A DNA stretch of 64,000 nucleotides, from assembly GCF_019059575.1 (NCBI RefSeq), contig NW_024883062.1, positions 62,001 through 126,000 on the forward strand. Reading direction: 5' to 3'. Positions 46,247-58,395 of the stretch are shown here, piece by piece; positions within the stretch are counted from its first letter, which is position 1; every line of letters begins with the position of its first letter. Below the pieces are notes generated by a model, which did no database searches, was not told where the DNA came from, and saw only the letters and a program-made list of their open reading frames with translations. The position numbers were made by a program, and so were the translations under genes. Source of the DNA: Amphibalanus amphitrite (Eukaryota; Arthropoda; Thecostraca; Balanomorpha; Balanidae).

Positions 46247-46709
46247 TATACTGGTTGATAGTGGCGGACAATAGGAGTAGGCATAAAAATAAACTCTGAA
46301 AACAGAGCAAACGAATGTCTATGACTTATGTGAGACAGAATAAAAGCTGAATGATTATTGACTGACCTAAACACAGCAATGCAGGTTATGCAGCAACTGG
46401 TTTTACATGATCATAATAAAACAACGTATATTTTATCGGCGTCGCGTAAGTAACTGGTTACTAATTCACTTTTATGTACGCTTTTCGTATCACAGCTTTT
46501 TCTGCAATGACTCTTTATGCACTGTTTTCATGTCATCGATTTTTTCATGAACATATTTTTCTCATCAAGACTCGTCGAATGATATGCAATCCGACTTTGA
46601 AAAGGTCAACATGCGCAGCTGCTCTCGGCTCGTGACCTTAGGTCTAGGAACTCAAACCTCATTTGAATCACTTGTAATTGTACAGACAAAATGATGACTC
46701 TGCCATCCA
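46247..46709. other. 3' flank of the SLC22 gene
   Basis: AT-rich DNA downstream of the minus-strand transporter; probably includes its 3' UTR, but no clear poly(A) signal was identified. Confidence 0.5.
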
Positions 46710-48407
46710 TCATAGTGCATCGTCTCGCTGCATGGCCGCGTTACTGATGCCGCTCAGCTGGCGGCCGGCGGGCGCGCTGGCGGCCTTCCGCCGTCGGTAA
46801 GCCTCCTCCACGTCTGCCACCGTCTCGGGCATGGGCTGTCCGGCCGTCTCGGGCAGCAGCAGGGTGGCCAGGCTGGCCAGCAGCACCACGGCGCCGAACA
46901 CGGCCGAGGGCGCCAGCTCGTGCAGGCCGCTCACCAGGTCCACCACGAACGGCGACACGGCGCCGCCGATCCTTGTGGCCGTCTGCAGGACGCCAAGTGC
47001 CAGGCCTCGCTGTTGGGTCGGCATGAACTCAGATACGTAGATACCGATAATGTTGAACGCTATTGCCACCCCGAGCTTAGCAACAAGTCCCAAAAGCATC
47101 CAGAATGTGCTGTCTTTCTTGATGAATGCGAGGAACATGCAGACAGATGGTACCAACAAAGACACGCACAGCGTCAGACGACGACCATATCGGTTCATTA
47201 ACAGGAACACAAGCGCAGAAGGGATTTCCACCAAACCCGAGAGAGCTGCAGCCAGGTGGGGGCTGGAACTCAGCTGCGTCATGTCGAATGAGATGCCGAA
47301 GTAGGATCCTGAGATGGCGAAACTGACGTAGGCGCTTGCCAACGTGTTGATGCACATATGCCGGGTTCGCACTAAGTCGAGGACTCTTTGGAAGGCGGAG
47401 GACTTGTTTGTGCCTTTCAGGGCCGCTTCTCGGGCCAGCAGACCCCTGCGCGCCTCCTCCATGAGTTTCAGTACCTCTTCGTCTGATGGTATCTTTCGGC
47501 GATTCCAGTACGCCGCTTGACGCAGGATGACCAGCGCCTCATCAAGGCGGCCCTTAAGCACCAGCCAGCGCGGCGACTCGGGCATCAGCCAGAAGTTGGG
47601 CAGGAACAGCAGACTGGGCACGGCGAACGCCAGCTGCAGCAGCCAGCGCGTGCGGATGCCGTACGACGCGGCCGCCACCAGTATGATCCCAATTGAGAAC
47701 GGCAGGAAGGTAACGGTCGTCAGAGCCGCCCGGTGTTTGCAGCCGCTCAGCTCCGTCACCAGCACATACTGGCTGGCAATCATGGAAGCCATGGCGAAGC
47801 CCGTGAGTCCTCGAATCACGACGAAGCTGACGTAGTCGCCCACCAGCGCCGCGGAGAAGGAGCAGGCGATGACGAGTAGCATCACAGGCAGGAAGACGGG
47901 TCGTCGTCCGAACCGGTCCGTCAGCTGTCCGCCGAGCAGCGAGCCGGCGATACCTCCCAGCATCAGCACAGACTGCAGCATGGACAACATCGGCTTGCGG
48001 CCGCACACCAGGTTCCACTCGGTCACCACAGTCGACTCGTACACGGACCTGTCAAACACCCAGCGAGTGCACGAGGAGCTGTTGTCGCCCAAAGGATGAC
48101 ACTTCGGCAAATCGTCCGGCAGCGATGCGAACGTGGCGTTGATGTCGAAGCCGTCAGCGCATTTGAAAGGTGGTGATGCTCCGACAAACATCATCGACAT
48201 GGAGAAGGTCGGGAAGATGAGCCACATCACGGACATGTAGGCGATCAGCATCACTTGCCATCGTCCGGTACCACAGCATCGCTCCAGAACGTCCTCAAAC
48301 AAAATCGAGTCTTGTGGCGCCGAAGTTGCAGCTGGGTCTTGTGAAGACGAGGCTACGATCGAGTGCTGTGGCGCTGGGTCCGCATCTGTGGTACCCCAGG
48401 GAACCAT
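46710..48407 (-). CDS. SLC22-family organic ion transporter
   Basis: A 565-residue major facilitator with the SLC22 layout. TM1 is at about 50-76, followed by a large extracellular loop with cysteines C83, C103, C113, C135 and sequons N90 and N109. The loop ends TVVTEWNLVCGRKP, a family signature. The cytosolic motif GGQLTDRFGRRPVF is at 159-172; MPESPRWLVLKGR at 275-287 starts the central cytosolic loop; NRYGRR at 405-410 is its counterpart in the second half. About twelve membrane segments are visible. These proteins move organic cations, anions or carnitine across the plasma membrane; substrate cannot be told from sequence. The ATG at 48405-48407 precedes a typical polar N-terminus. Length is normal, the frame is a single uninterrupted exon, and no lesion is seen. 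Confidence 0.92.
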   Translation of the reverse strand: MVPWGTTDADPAPQHSIVASSSQDPAATSAPQDSILFEDVLERCCGTGRWQVMLIAYMSVMWLIFPTFSMSMMFVGASPPFKCADGFDINATFASLPDDLPKCHPLGDNSSSCTRWVFDRSVYESTVVTEWNLVCGRKPMLSMLQSVLMLGGIAGSLLGGQLTDRFGRRPVFLPVMLLVIACSFSAALVGDYVSFVVIRGLTGFAMASMIASQYVLVTELSGCKHRAALTTVTFLPFSIGIILVAAASYGIRTRWLLQLAFAVPSLLFLPNFWLMPESPRWLVLKGRLDEALVILRQAAYWNRRKIPSDEEVLKLMEEARRGLLAREAALKGTNKSSAFQRVLDLVRTRHMCINTLASAYVSFAISGSYFGISFDMTQLSSSPHLAAALSGLVEIPSALVFLLMNRYGRRLTLCVSLLVPSVCMFLAFIKKDSTFWMLLGLVAKLGVAIAFNIIGIYVSEFMPTQQRGLALGVLQTATRIGGAVSPFVVDLVSGLHELAPSAVFGAVVLLASLATLLLPETAGQPMPETVADVEEAYRRRKAASAPAGRQLSGISNAAMQRDDAL

Positions 48408-49321
48408 CTCCTCCCCCCGATCGCTGTCTTAGCTCCCCTGGCTCACAATCCCTCTAGCGTCGCACGCGCCACGGTCGCGTCGGACCGGCCTCGGCGGCAC
48501 CCTGCGCACCACTGGCGTTGTGGCTCAGACGTGGTTTTCCACCAGTCCCCCGACCAGTCTGTGCCGCAAGGGCAGCGAATAGCTGCGCGAGCCACACGCC
48601 ACCAGCGAATAGGTGCACGATCGGCACGCCACCACTCCTGCACGGCGGTACCGGTAACTACAAATGAAAGGCTGTCAGGTGTTGCGAAATCGATCGTGCT
48701 CAGGTGAAATTCAACGGCACGCGCCTTCCGGCTGAATGGGTGAATGATAGCAAAAATGGAATGGTTGAATAGGAGGATGGCAGTACAGAGTGTAGCCCAA
48801 GGCCAAATAATCGCATGACGTGAGCGAAAATTAACATTTTTAATGGACCTTACATCGTTAGTAAGGCTGATATTTGGTCGTTTTTTATTTCCTTCTCTAT
48901 TGGGAGCCTTTAGTAGTGTCGAATCGATTGGATTCGATAATTGAGTGCATAGGCGGCGGAACAGGGAGGGCACCGGGGCGGGGCACCGTGCCTCCTTTGA
49001 TTTTGGCATTTTAACATTAGCCCTAATGGGCGTTGCATGGAAAGAATGGGACCAAAAGTTGGCAGTGCCCCCCCCCTTAATTGAAGGTGTTTCACCGCTA
49101 CTCAATGGTGCTTTTCAAATGACCAAATAGGATTAAATAAAAGTAGTTGTTGATAAATAAAACAGGTTGATGCACTTGCCACGGAACAAATGAAGAAATC
49201 ATACGTTAGTGAAAAACCGTTATCATTCAATATGATCACATGGCTCCATCTTCGCGCCTCCATGTCTGGACAATGGCCCAGTCCAGACGCGAGACCTGCA
49301 CCGGTCAACACCAGCACATGG
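48408..49321. other. Upstream flank of the SLC22 gene
   Basis: GC-rich near the gene (48420-48640), then AT-rich. Promoter likely lies here but no element can be named. No other gene recognised. Confidence 0.45.
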
Positions 49322-49930
49322 ATGAGATGCATGTTGATCAAGACAGCCCATATTCAGCCCAGATTCAGCCCGGATTCAGCCCAGATTCGGGACACCTCCG
49401 ATCAAGCTGAAACTCGCACACAATGTAGGCCATGACATGCCCAATCCACAGTCCAAGTCATTTGGTGGCACTCCCAGCCGTTTGACCTACAGAGGTCAGC
49501 AAAGGTCACGTGGCCCAAATTTGCACAGCAGATTGTGGCCCACCCAGTAGAGCTAGAGCGCTAAAAATGGCACCAATCGACTCGCCAGCATCTAATCTTA
49601 CTTTCCCAACACTCATTTGACCTCTCAAGGTCATGCGATGACCTAAGGTCATTTGTGGGCTATGTCGAAAATACACTTGCACAGCAGTTTTCGAGTAGAT
49701 GGATTGACCGAATTCCAAATCAAAGCAGATCATCGGGTAGCCCATAGGCCGTAGTAACTTTCCTTGAAAACTGCTTTTCGATATGTGACCCCGTTTGACC
49801 TCGGCAGGTCAAAATGTGCAAATAAACGACACTCAATACGTCGCAGCCCGGATTCAGCCCAGATTCGGGACACCTCCGATCAAGCTGAAACTCGCACGCA
49901 ATGTAGGCCATGACATGCCCAATCCACAGT

Positions 49931-51757
49931 TTAACCCTATTAGTGGCAGGGGGGGGGGTTGTTTTCATCCACCCCTCAGGTTTTTCGGGAATATCTCCGA
50001 AACCGCTGAAGCTACGATGCTGAAATTTTCTGACTTTTCCTAAAACTAAATTGGGCATATTCCCTGAAAATTTCAAGTTCATAACTTTACCAGGGGCGGC
50101 TCCAGAGCACTGGGAATTGGGGGGTCGTATTCGTGAAGCGAGTCATTTGGGCGAAGATCACGATGCTGCACCAGTTTTACGAACTGAAAGGTATCATGTG
50201 ATAACATATACAGTTATTGTGCATCCTCTTTTGACACGTTTTTGCTATAATAGGCGGATCCAGGCGTCCAAAAAGGGGGGTTATGTTTTACCTCCCAACA
50301 TAGGTGCCCTGACACCGCCTATGCATGACCAATACAATTGTAGTCGTTCTCTCATAAGAAAATTGTAACATAACAAGACCATTACCACCCTTTTTAGAAA
50401 CAGTAGGGGAAGGTGGGGTAAGACGGCCCAGCGGGGCAAGACGGACCACCAGCCCTCCCGGCTGAACCGCTGCTGGTATCTACTGCTTTATGCACTCACT
50501 ATGTTTGTTTTCCTTCGTAACAATGGCCACCTTGAGCTCATGCTGCTAGGATGCATAGCTTTTGAGTTATTGAGAAAAATGTTGTTTTTCGTCAAACCGA
50601 TCTAATATAAGAGGTCTACAGGTGATTCAATTACGGCGCCTTTCTTGCATGATTAGTTTCTATTTTGCACTTAACTGTGAAGAACAAAGTTATAAACTTA
50701 GTTATAGTCACACTTTAGGAAAGGCAAGGTTTTGCATTGTTGGGCTATTTGACATATACGTCATGATAATGACAGAATTTAGATTTGGGGCAAGACGGAC
50801 CACTGTGGTCCATCTTACCCTGTGGTGGTCCATTGTACTCTGCATATGGAAAGTTATTTTCCAAAACATTGACACAAGTTTAAGTAAGCTAATTTTTCAG
50901 GAAGGAGTCTTTGTTGCATGTGAGCAATGCATGCAAGTGCTCAGTTAGCATGCATTCATGCCAAACGACAATCAACACACATGTTCCCAGCTTTTAGCTG
51001 CACTTCCATCACACATGAGTAAAGAATAAAGGCTCATTTTGTTATTTTACCATTCTGGTATCTTTTTCTTGCAAGAGTACAGAGCAGAAGTGTAACACAC
51101 ATGCGCGGATAGCAGGCACTGCTGGGTGGTCCGTCTTACCCCACGTTTTTTCTTGTCTGAGTTTTTGACATGTCCCTCTTTAAGAGCATCCACCACCTAG
51201 ATGTCTTTAATTTGAAATTTAGTCTTTACAAATATCAACAGAGGAAGGATTGAGCATTCCGAAGAATATAAATAATATGAATTACGAGAGCAGTGTAGCA
51301 AGATATGCGGCCTCAAACCTTAGCTGGTCCGTCTTACCCCACCTTCCCCTACCAACAAAAACCTTATTTACTATACTTTTTGTGTACCCCCAATCTCAAT
51401 GATCTGTATCCGCCTATGATTTTTGAAAATGCATATTTTTAGGATCCATGTGAATTCCTGGTTCATTCTCTATCGATCGGCAAAAGTTGCGTTAAGATTG
51501 GTTCAGAAACCTGGCCGTGATAAACAGTCTAAAATGTATCTGCAATTTGCCCGTTTTTACCCCCCTCTACCCCCCCTATTGACATTTTTTAATTTTTATT
51601 TTTTAGAAATGTAGATCACGTTGAGCGAAATCGAATGCCGTTTGAATTTTGAAAATCGGCCCGTTAGATCTCGAGATATCAAGGGGGGGGGGTCGTAAAC
51701 AGCCCCCCTCCCTGCCACTAATAGGGGTAGCCAGGAGCCTGCCACTAATAGGGTTAA
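49931..51757 (-). mobile_element. TTAA G-hairpin element, family D
   Basis: TTAA at 49931-49934 and 51754-51757; tips CCCTATTAGTGGCAGG. The right end carries the terminal word twice (51707-51725 and 51740-51753), the left end once, so the element is reversed relative to the others. Consistent with that, reading the minus strand the single end is preceded by GAGATATTCCCGAAAAACC, matching the element at 62808. Inserted in a foldback unit at an existing TTAA. It contains a TA-flanked element at 50404-51351. Confidence 0.85.
50404..51351. mobile_element. TA-flanked element, word GTAAGACGGACC
   Basis: TA at 50404-50405 and 51350-51351; tips GGGGAAGGTGGGGTAAGACG with a perfect inverted right tip. 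The word GG(G/C)AAGACGGACC or its complement recurs at about 50433, 50788, 50808, 51128 and 51326. Nested inside the family D element. No coding. Confidence 0.88.
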
Positions 51758-54700
51758 GTCATTCGGTGGCACTCCCCGCCGTTTGACCTACAGAGGTCAG
51801 CAAAGGTCACGTGGCCCAAATTTGCACAGCAGATTGTGGCCCACCCAGTAGAGGTAGAGCGCTAAAAATGGCACCAATCGACTCGCCAGCATCTAATCTT
51901 ACTTTCCCAACACTCATTTGACCTCTCAAGGTCATGCGATGACCTAAGGTCATTTGTGGGCTATGTCGAAAATACACTTGCACAGCAGTTTTCGAGTAGA
52001 TGGATTGACCGAATTACAAATCAAAGCACATCATCGGGTAGCCCATAGGCCGTAGTATCTTTCCTTAAAAACTGCTTTTCGATATGTGACCCTGTTTGAC
52101 CTCGGCAGGTCAAAATGTGCAAATAAACGACACTCAATACGTCGCAGCCCGGATTCAGCCCAGATTCGGGACACCTCCGATCAAGCTGAAACTCGCACAC
52201 AATGTAGGCCATGACATGCCCAATCCACAGTCCAAGTCATTCGGTGGCACTCCCAGCCGTTTGACCTACAGAGGTCAGCAAAGGTCACGTGGCCCAAATT
52301 TGCACAGCAGATTGTGGCCCACCCAGTAGAGCTAGAGCGCTAAAAATGGCACCAATCGACTCGCCAGCATCTAATCTTACTTTCTCAACACTCATTTGAC
52401 CTCTCAAGGTCATGCGATGACCTAAGGTCATTTGTGGGCTATGTCGAAAATACATTTGCACAGCAGTTTTCGAGTAGATGGATTGACCGAATTCCAAATC
52501 AAAGCACATCATCGGGTAGCCCGTAGGCCGTAGTAACTTTCCTTAAAACCGCTTTTCGATATGTGACCCCGTTTGACCTCGGCAGGTCAAAATGTGCAAA
52601 TAAACGACACTCAATACGTCGCAGCCCGGATTCAGCCCAGATTCGGGACACCTCTGATCAAGCTGAAACTCGCACAAAATGTAGGCCATGACATGCGCAA
52701 TCCACAGTCCAAGTCATTCGGTGGCACTCCCAGCCGTTTGACCTACAGAGGTCAGCAAAGGTCACGTGGCCCAAATTTGCACAGCAGATTGTGGCCCACC
52801 CAGTAGAGCTAGAGCGCTAAAAATGGCACCAATCGACTCGCCAGCATCTAATCTTACTTTCCCAACACTCATTTGACCTCTCAAGGTCATGCGATGACCT
52901 AAGGTCATTTGTGGGCTATGTCGAAAATACACTTGCACAGCTGTTTTCGAGTAGATGGATTGACCGAATTCCAAATCAAAGCAGATCATCGGGTAGCCCA
53001 TAGGCCGTAGTAACTTTCCTTGAAAACCGCTTCTCGATATGTGACCCCGTTTGACCTCGGCAGGTCAAAATGAGCAAATAAACGACACTCAATACGTCGC
53101 AGCCCGGATTCAGCCCAGATTCGGGACACCTCCGATCAAGCTGAAACTCGCACACAATGTAGGCCATGACATGCCCAATCCTCAGTTTAAGTCATTCGGT
53201 GGCACTCCCAGCCGTTTGACCTACAGAGGTCAGCAAAGGTCACGTGGCCCAAATTTGCACAGCAGATTGTGGCCCACCCAGTAGAGGTAGAGCGCTAAAA
53301 ATGGCACCAATCGACTCGCCAGCATCTAATCTTACTTTCCCAACACTCATTTGACCTCTCAAGGTCATGCGATGACCTAAGGTCCTTTGTGGGCTATGTC
53401 GAAAATACATTTGCACAGCAGTTTTCGACTAGATGGATTGACCGAATTCCAAATCAAAGCACATCATCGGGTAGCCCATAGGCCGTAGTATCTTTCCTTA
53501 AAAACTGCTTTTCGATATGTGACCCTGTTTGACCTCGGCAGGTCAAAATGTGCAAATAAACGACACTCAATACGTCGCAGCCCGGATTCAGCCCAGATTC
53601 GGGACACCTCCGATCAAGCTGAAACTCGCACACAATGTAGGCCATGACATGCCCAATCCACAGTCCAAGTCATTCGGTGGCACTCCCAGCCGTTTGACCT
53701 ACAGAGGTCAGCAAAGGTCACGTGGCCCAAATTTGCACAGCAGATTGTGGCCCACCCAGTAGAGCTAGAGCGCTAAAAATGGCACCAATCGACTCGCCAG
53801 CATCTAATCTTACTTTCTCAACACTCATTTGACCTCTCAAGGTCATGCGATGACCTAAGTTCATTTGTGGGCTATGTCGAAAATACATTTGCACAGCAGT
53901 TTTCGAGTAGATGGATTGACCGAATTCCAAATCAAAGCACATCATCGGGTAGCCCATAGGCCGTAGTAACTTTCCTTAAAACTGCTTTTCGATATGTGAC
54001 CCCGTTTGACCTCGGCAGGTCAAAATGTGCAAATAAACGACACTCAATACGTCGCAGCCCGGATTCAGCCCAGATTCGGGACACCTCTGATCAAGCTGAA
54101 ACTCGCACAAAATGTAGGCCATGACATGCGCAATCCACAGTTCAAGTCATTCGGTGGCACTCCCAGCCGTTTGACCTACAGAGGTCAGCAAAGGTCACGT
54201 GGCCCAAATTTGCACAGCAGATTGTGGCCCACCCAGTAGAGCTAGAGCGCTAAAAATGGCACCAATCGACTCGCCAGCATCTAATCTTACTTTCCCAACA
54301 CTCATTTGACCTCTCAAGGTCATGCGATGACCTAAGGTCATTTGTGGGCTATGTCGAAAATACAATTGCACAGCAGTTTTCGAGTAGATGGATTGACCGA
54401 ATTCCAAATCAAAGCACATCATCGGGTAGCCCATAGGCCTTAGTAACTTTCCTTAAAAACCGCTTTTCGATATGTGACCCCGTTTGACCTCGGCAGGTCA
54501 AAAGGTGCAAATAAACGACACTCAATACGTTGCAGCCCGGATTCAGCCCAGATTCGGGACACCTCTGATCAAGCTGAAACTCGCACACAATGTAGGCCAT
54601 GACATGCCCAATCCACAGTCCAAGTCATTCGGTGGCACTCCCAGCCGTTTGACCTACAGAGGTCAGCAAAGGTCACGTGGCCCAAATTTGCACAGCAGAT

Positions 54701-55523
54701 TGTGGCCCACCCAGTAGAGCTAGAGCGCTAAAAATGGCACCAATCGACTCGCAAGAATCTAATCTTACTTTCCCAACACTCATTTGACCTCTCAAGGTCA
54801 TGCGATGACCTAAGGTCATTTGTGGGCTATGTCGAAAATACATTTGCACAGCAGTTTTCGACTAGATGGATTGACCGAATTCCAAATCAAAGCACATCAT
54901 CGGGTAGCCCATAGGCCGTAGTAACTTTCCTTAAAAACTGCTTTTCGATATGTGACCCTGTTTGACCTCGGCAGGTCAAAATGTGCAAATAAACGACACT
55001 CAATACGTCGCAGCCCGGATTCAGCCCAGATTCGGGACACCTCCGATCAAGCTGAAACTCGCACACAATGTAGGCCATGACATGCCCAATCCACAGTCCA
55101 AGTCATTCGGTAGCACTCCCAGCCGTTTGACCTACAGAGGTCAGCAAAGGTCACGTGGCCCAAATTTGCACAGCAGATTGTGGCCCACCCAGTAAAGCTA
55201 GAGCGCTAAAAATGGCACCAATCGACTCGCCAGCATCTAATCTTACTTTCCCAACACTCATTTGACCTCTCAAGGTCATGCGATGACCTAAGGTCATTTG
55301 TGGGCTATGTCGAAAATACATTTGCACAGCAGTTTTCGAGTAGATGGATTGACCGAATTCCAAATCAAAGCACATAGGCCGTAGTAACTTTCCTTAAAAA
55401 CCGCTTTTCGATATGTGACCCCGTTTGACCTCGGCAGGTCAAAATGTGCAAATAAACGACACTCAATACGTCGCAGCCCGGATTCAGCCCAGATTCGGGA
55501 CACCTCTGATCAAGCTGAAACTC
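51758..55523 (+). repeat. 478-bp tandem units, forward arm
   Basis: The anchor GATATGTGACCC recurs at 478-base spacing (for example 54469 to 54947), with the same arm also at 49340-49930. The last step is shorter (to 55410) because 15 bases around 55375 are missing. Each unit carries about nine AGGTCA/TGACCT half-sites. Short frames repeating through the array are by-products. Confidence 0.95.
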
Positions 55524-58395
55524 GACGTATGCGACGTATTGAGTGTCGTTTATTTGCACATTTTGACCTGCCGAGGTCAAACGGGGTCACATATCGAAAA
55601 GCGGTTTTTAAGGAAAGTTACTACGGCCTATGGGCTACCCGATGATGTGCTTTGATTTGGAATTCGGTCAATCCATCTACTCGAAAACTGCTGTGCAAGT
55701 GTATTTTCGACATAGCCCACAAATGACCTTAGGTCATCGCATGACCTTGAGAGGTCTAATGAGTGTTGGGAAAGTAAGATTAGATTCTGGCGAGTCGATT
55801 GGTGCCATTTTTAGCGCTCTAGCTCTACTGGGTGGGCCACAATCTGCTGTGCAAATTTGGGCCACGTGACCTTTGCTGACCTCTGTAGGTCAAACGGCTG
55901 GGAGTGCCACCGAATGACTTGGACTGTGGATTGGGGATGTCATGGCCTACATTGTGTGCGAGTTTTAGCTTGATCGGAGGTGTCCCGAATCTGGTCTGAA
56001 TCCGGGCTGCGACGACTATTGAGTGTCGTTTATTTGCACATTTTGACCTGCCGAGGTCAAACGGGGTCACATATCGAAAAGCGGTTTTTAACCCTCGCCC
56101 GCACATGCCATTTTCCCATCCTAGAACGCACATGGGGGGGGGGTGGTTGCCACCCCCCCCCCCGCGCCATTTCGTTCCTGTTGGAGATAGAGCTTAGCGG
56201 TAAAGACCAAAAAGATTCTTTGGGAAGAGACGAATCCAATGATACCCAGTTTTACCTTCTCAGGTCAGTCATTGACCTTCCAGGTCAGGTCAAACTAAAA
56301 AATGTTGCTGTTTTGGGTCACCGTTGGATATCAAGTGTGCTGCTTATCAAATACCGATGACGATGCTGTTTTCTGGTGCCAAGCCAGCTAGAACCTCTTT
56401 GTCACACTACCCGACCAGAATTTTGCTGCTGAGGTCATTTCAGGTCAAGTTAGGTCAAGGTCAATTATATGTGTTTGTATGTCTGTGTGTGTCTGTGTGT
56501 ATACTGATGTGTGCACCGATTGTTTTTGGGTCCATATTACATGAAATCATGATCTGAGAAGCTTTTACCAAAAATGCAGTCAAAAAACTTCAAAAAAGTA
56601 AATTCAGCTTGCCTAAAACGCAATTATCTTAGATGACCTAGGTTGACCTTGACCCTGACCTTGACCCTTGTACATCGTCGAACAACATGTTCCATGATAG
56701 GTGGGAGGTAAGACTGGCAAAAAAGGCCGAAATCAGGGTGTCAAAAGCTCATAAGGCCCATGGCAAACGCAATATGTTGAGAATTGGCCATTTGGGTCAT
56801 GACATGACCTGACAAACAAGGTCATATCTCCGAAACCAAAAATCACAGAAACTTGAAATTTTCAGTGGACATCAAAAAAAGATAGAGGAGCAGCTATACG
56901 AAAAATCAGCCTTCTAGCTCTAAAAATGTTGAGTGCAGAGCAGAAAGACTACCTGGGGGGGGGGGGGGGTGGCAACCACCCCCCCCCCCCCATGTGCGGG
57001 CGAGGGTTAAGGAAAGTTACTACGGCCTATGGGCTACCCGATGATGTGCTTTGATTTAAAATTCGGTCAATCCATCTACTCGAAAACTGCTGTGCAAGTG
57101 TATTTTCTAGCCCACAAATGACCTTAGGTCATCGCATGACCTTGAGAGGTCAAATGAGTGTTGGGAAAGTAAGATTAGATGCTGGCGAGTCGATTGGTGC
57201 CATTTTTAGCGCTCTAGCTCTACTGGGTGGGCCACAATCTGCTGTGCAAATTTGGGCCACGTGACCTTTGCTGACCTCTGTAGGTCAAACGGCTGAGAGT
57301 GCCACCGAATGACTTGGACTGTGGATTGGGCATGTCATGGCCTACATTGTGTGCGAGTTTCAGCTTGATCGGAGGTGTCCCGAATCTGGGCTGAATCCGG
57401 GCTGCGACGTATTGAGTGTCGTTTATTTGCACATTTTGACCTGCCGAGGTCAAACAGGGTCACTTATCGAAAAGCAGTTTTTAAGGAAAGTTACTACGGC
57501 CTATGGGCTACCCGATGATGTGCTTTGATTTGGAATTCGGTCAATCCATCTACTCAAAAACTGCTGTGCAAATGTATTTTCGACATAGCCCACAAATGAC
57601 CTTAGGTCATCGCATGACCTTGAGAGGTCCAATGAGTGTTGAGAAAGTAAGATTAGATGCTGGCGAGTGGATTGGTGCCATTTTTAGCGCTCTAGCTCTA
57701 CTGGGTGGGCCACAATCTGCTGTGCAAATTTGGGCCACGTGACCTTTGCTGACCTCTGTAGGTCAAACGGCGGGGAGTGCCACCGAATGACTTGGACTGT
57801 GGATTGGGCATGTCATGGCCTACATTGCGTGCGAGTTTCAGCTTGATCAGAGGTGTCCCGAACCTGGGTTGAATCCGGGCTGCGACGTATTGAGTGTCGT
57901 TTATTTGCACATTTTGACCTGCCGAGGTCAAACGGGGTCACATATCGAAAAGCGGTTTTTAAAGAAAGTTACTACGGCCTATGGGCTACCCGATGATGTG
58001 CTGTAATTTGGAATTTGGTCAATCCATCTACTCGAAAACTGCTGTGCAAATGTATTTTCGACATAGCCCACAAATGACCTTAGGTCATCGCATGACCTTG
58101 AGAGGTCAAATGAGTGTTGGGAAAGTAAGGTTAGATGCTGGCGAGGCGATTGGTGCCATTTTTAGCGCTCTAGCTCTACTGGGTGGGCCACAATCTGCTG
58201 TGCAAATTTGGGCCACGTGACCTTTGCTGACCTCTGTCGGTCAAACGGCGGGGAGTGCCACCGAATGACTTGGACTGTGGATTGAGCATGTCATGGCCTA
58301 CATTGTGTGCGAGTTTCAGCTTGATCGGAGGTGTCCCGAATCTGGGCTGAATCCGGGCTGAATCTGGGCTGAATATGGGCTGTCTTGACGGACAT
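55524..58395 (-). repeat. 478-bp tandem units, reverse arm
   Basis: The same unit on the opposite strand, about four copies once the 919-bp insertion at 56092 is discounted. It ends with GAATATGGGCTGTCTTGACG, the mirror of the left outer tip. The turn from forward to reverse falls within a unit near CTGAAACTCGACGTATG. Confidence 0.93.
56088..57010 (+). mobile_element. TTAA G-hairpin element, family A, copy 2
   Basis: Body 56092-57006 between TTAA at 56088-56091 and 57007-57010. Nearly identical to 7453-8371 over its length, including both hairpins (TGGTTGCCA and TGGCAACCA tips between G and C runs) and the doubled left word. It interrupts a 478-bp unit exactly at its GTTTTTAAGGAAAG site, which is uninterrupted in neighbouring units. 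Confidence 0.93.

Noticed and set aside
49795-58220. Many recurring 63-79-codon frames on both strands
   Set aside because: They recur because the 478-bp unit recurs; they have no recognisable domain and change with unit variants, so they are repeat by-products.
49332-58395. CRISPR-like array
   Set aside because: Units are 478 bp, contiguous without unique spacers, and the DNA is eukaryotic.
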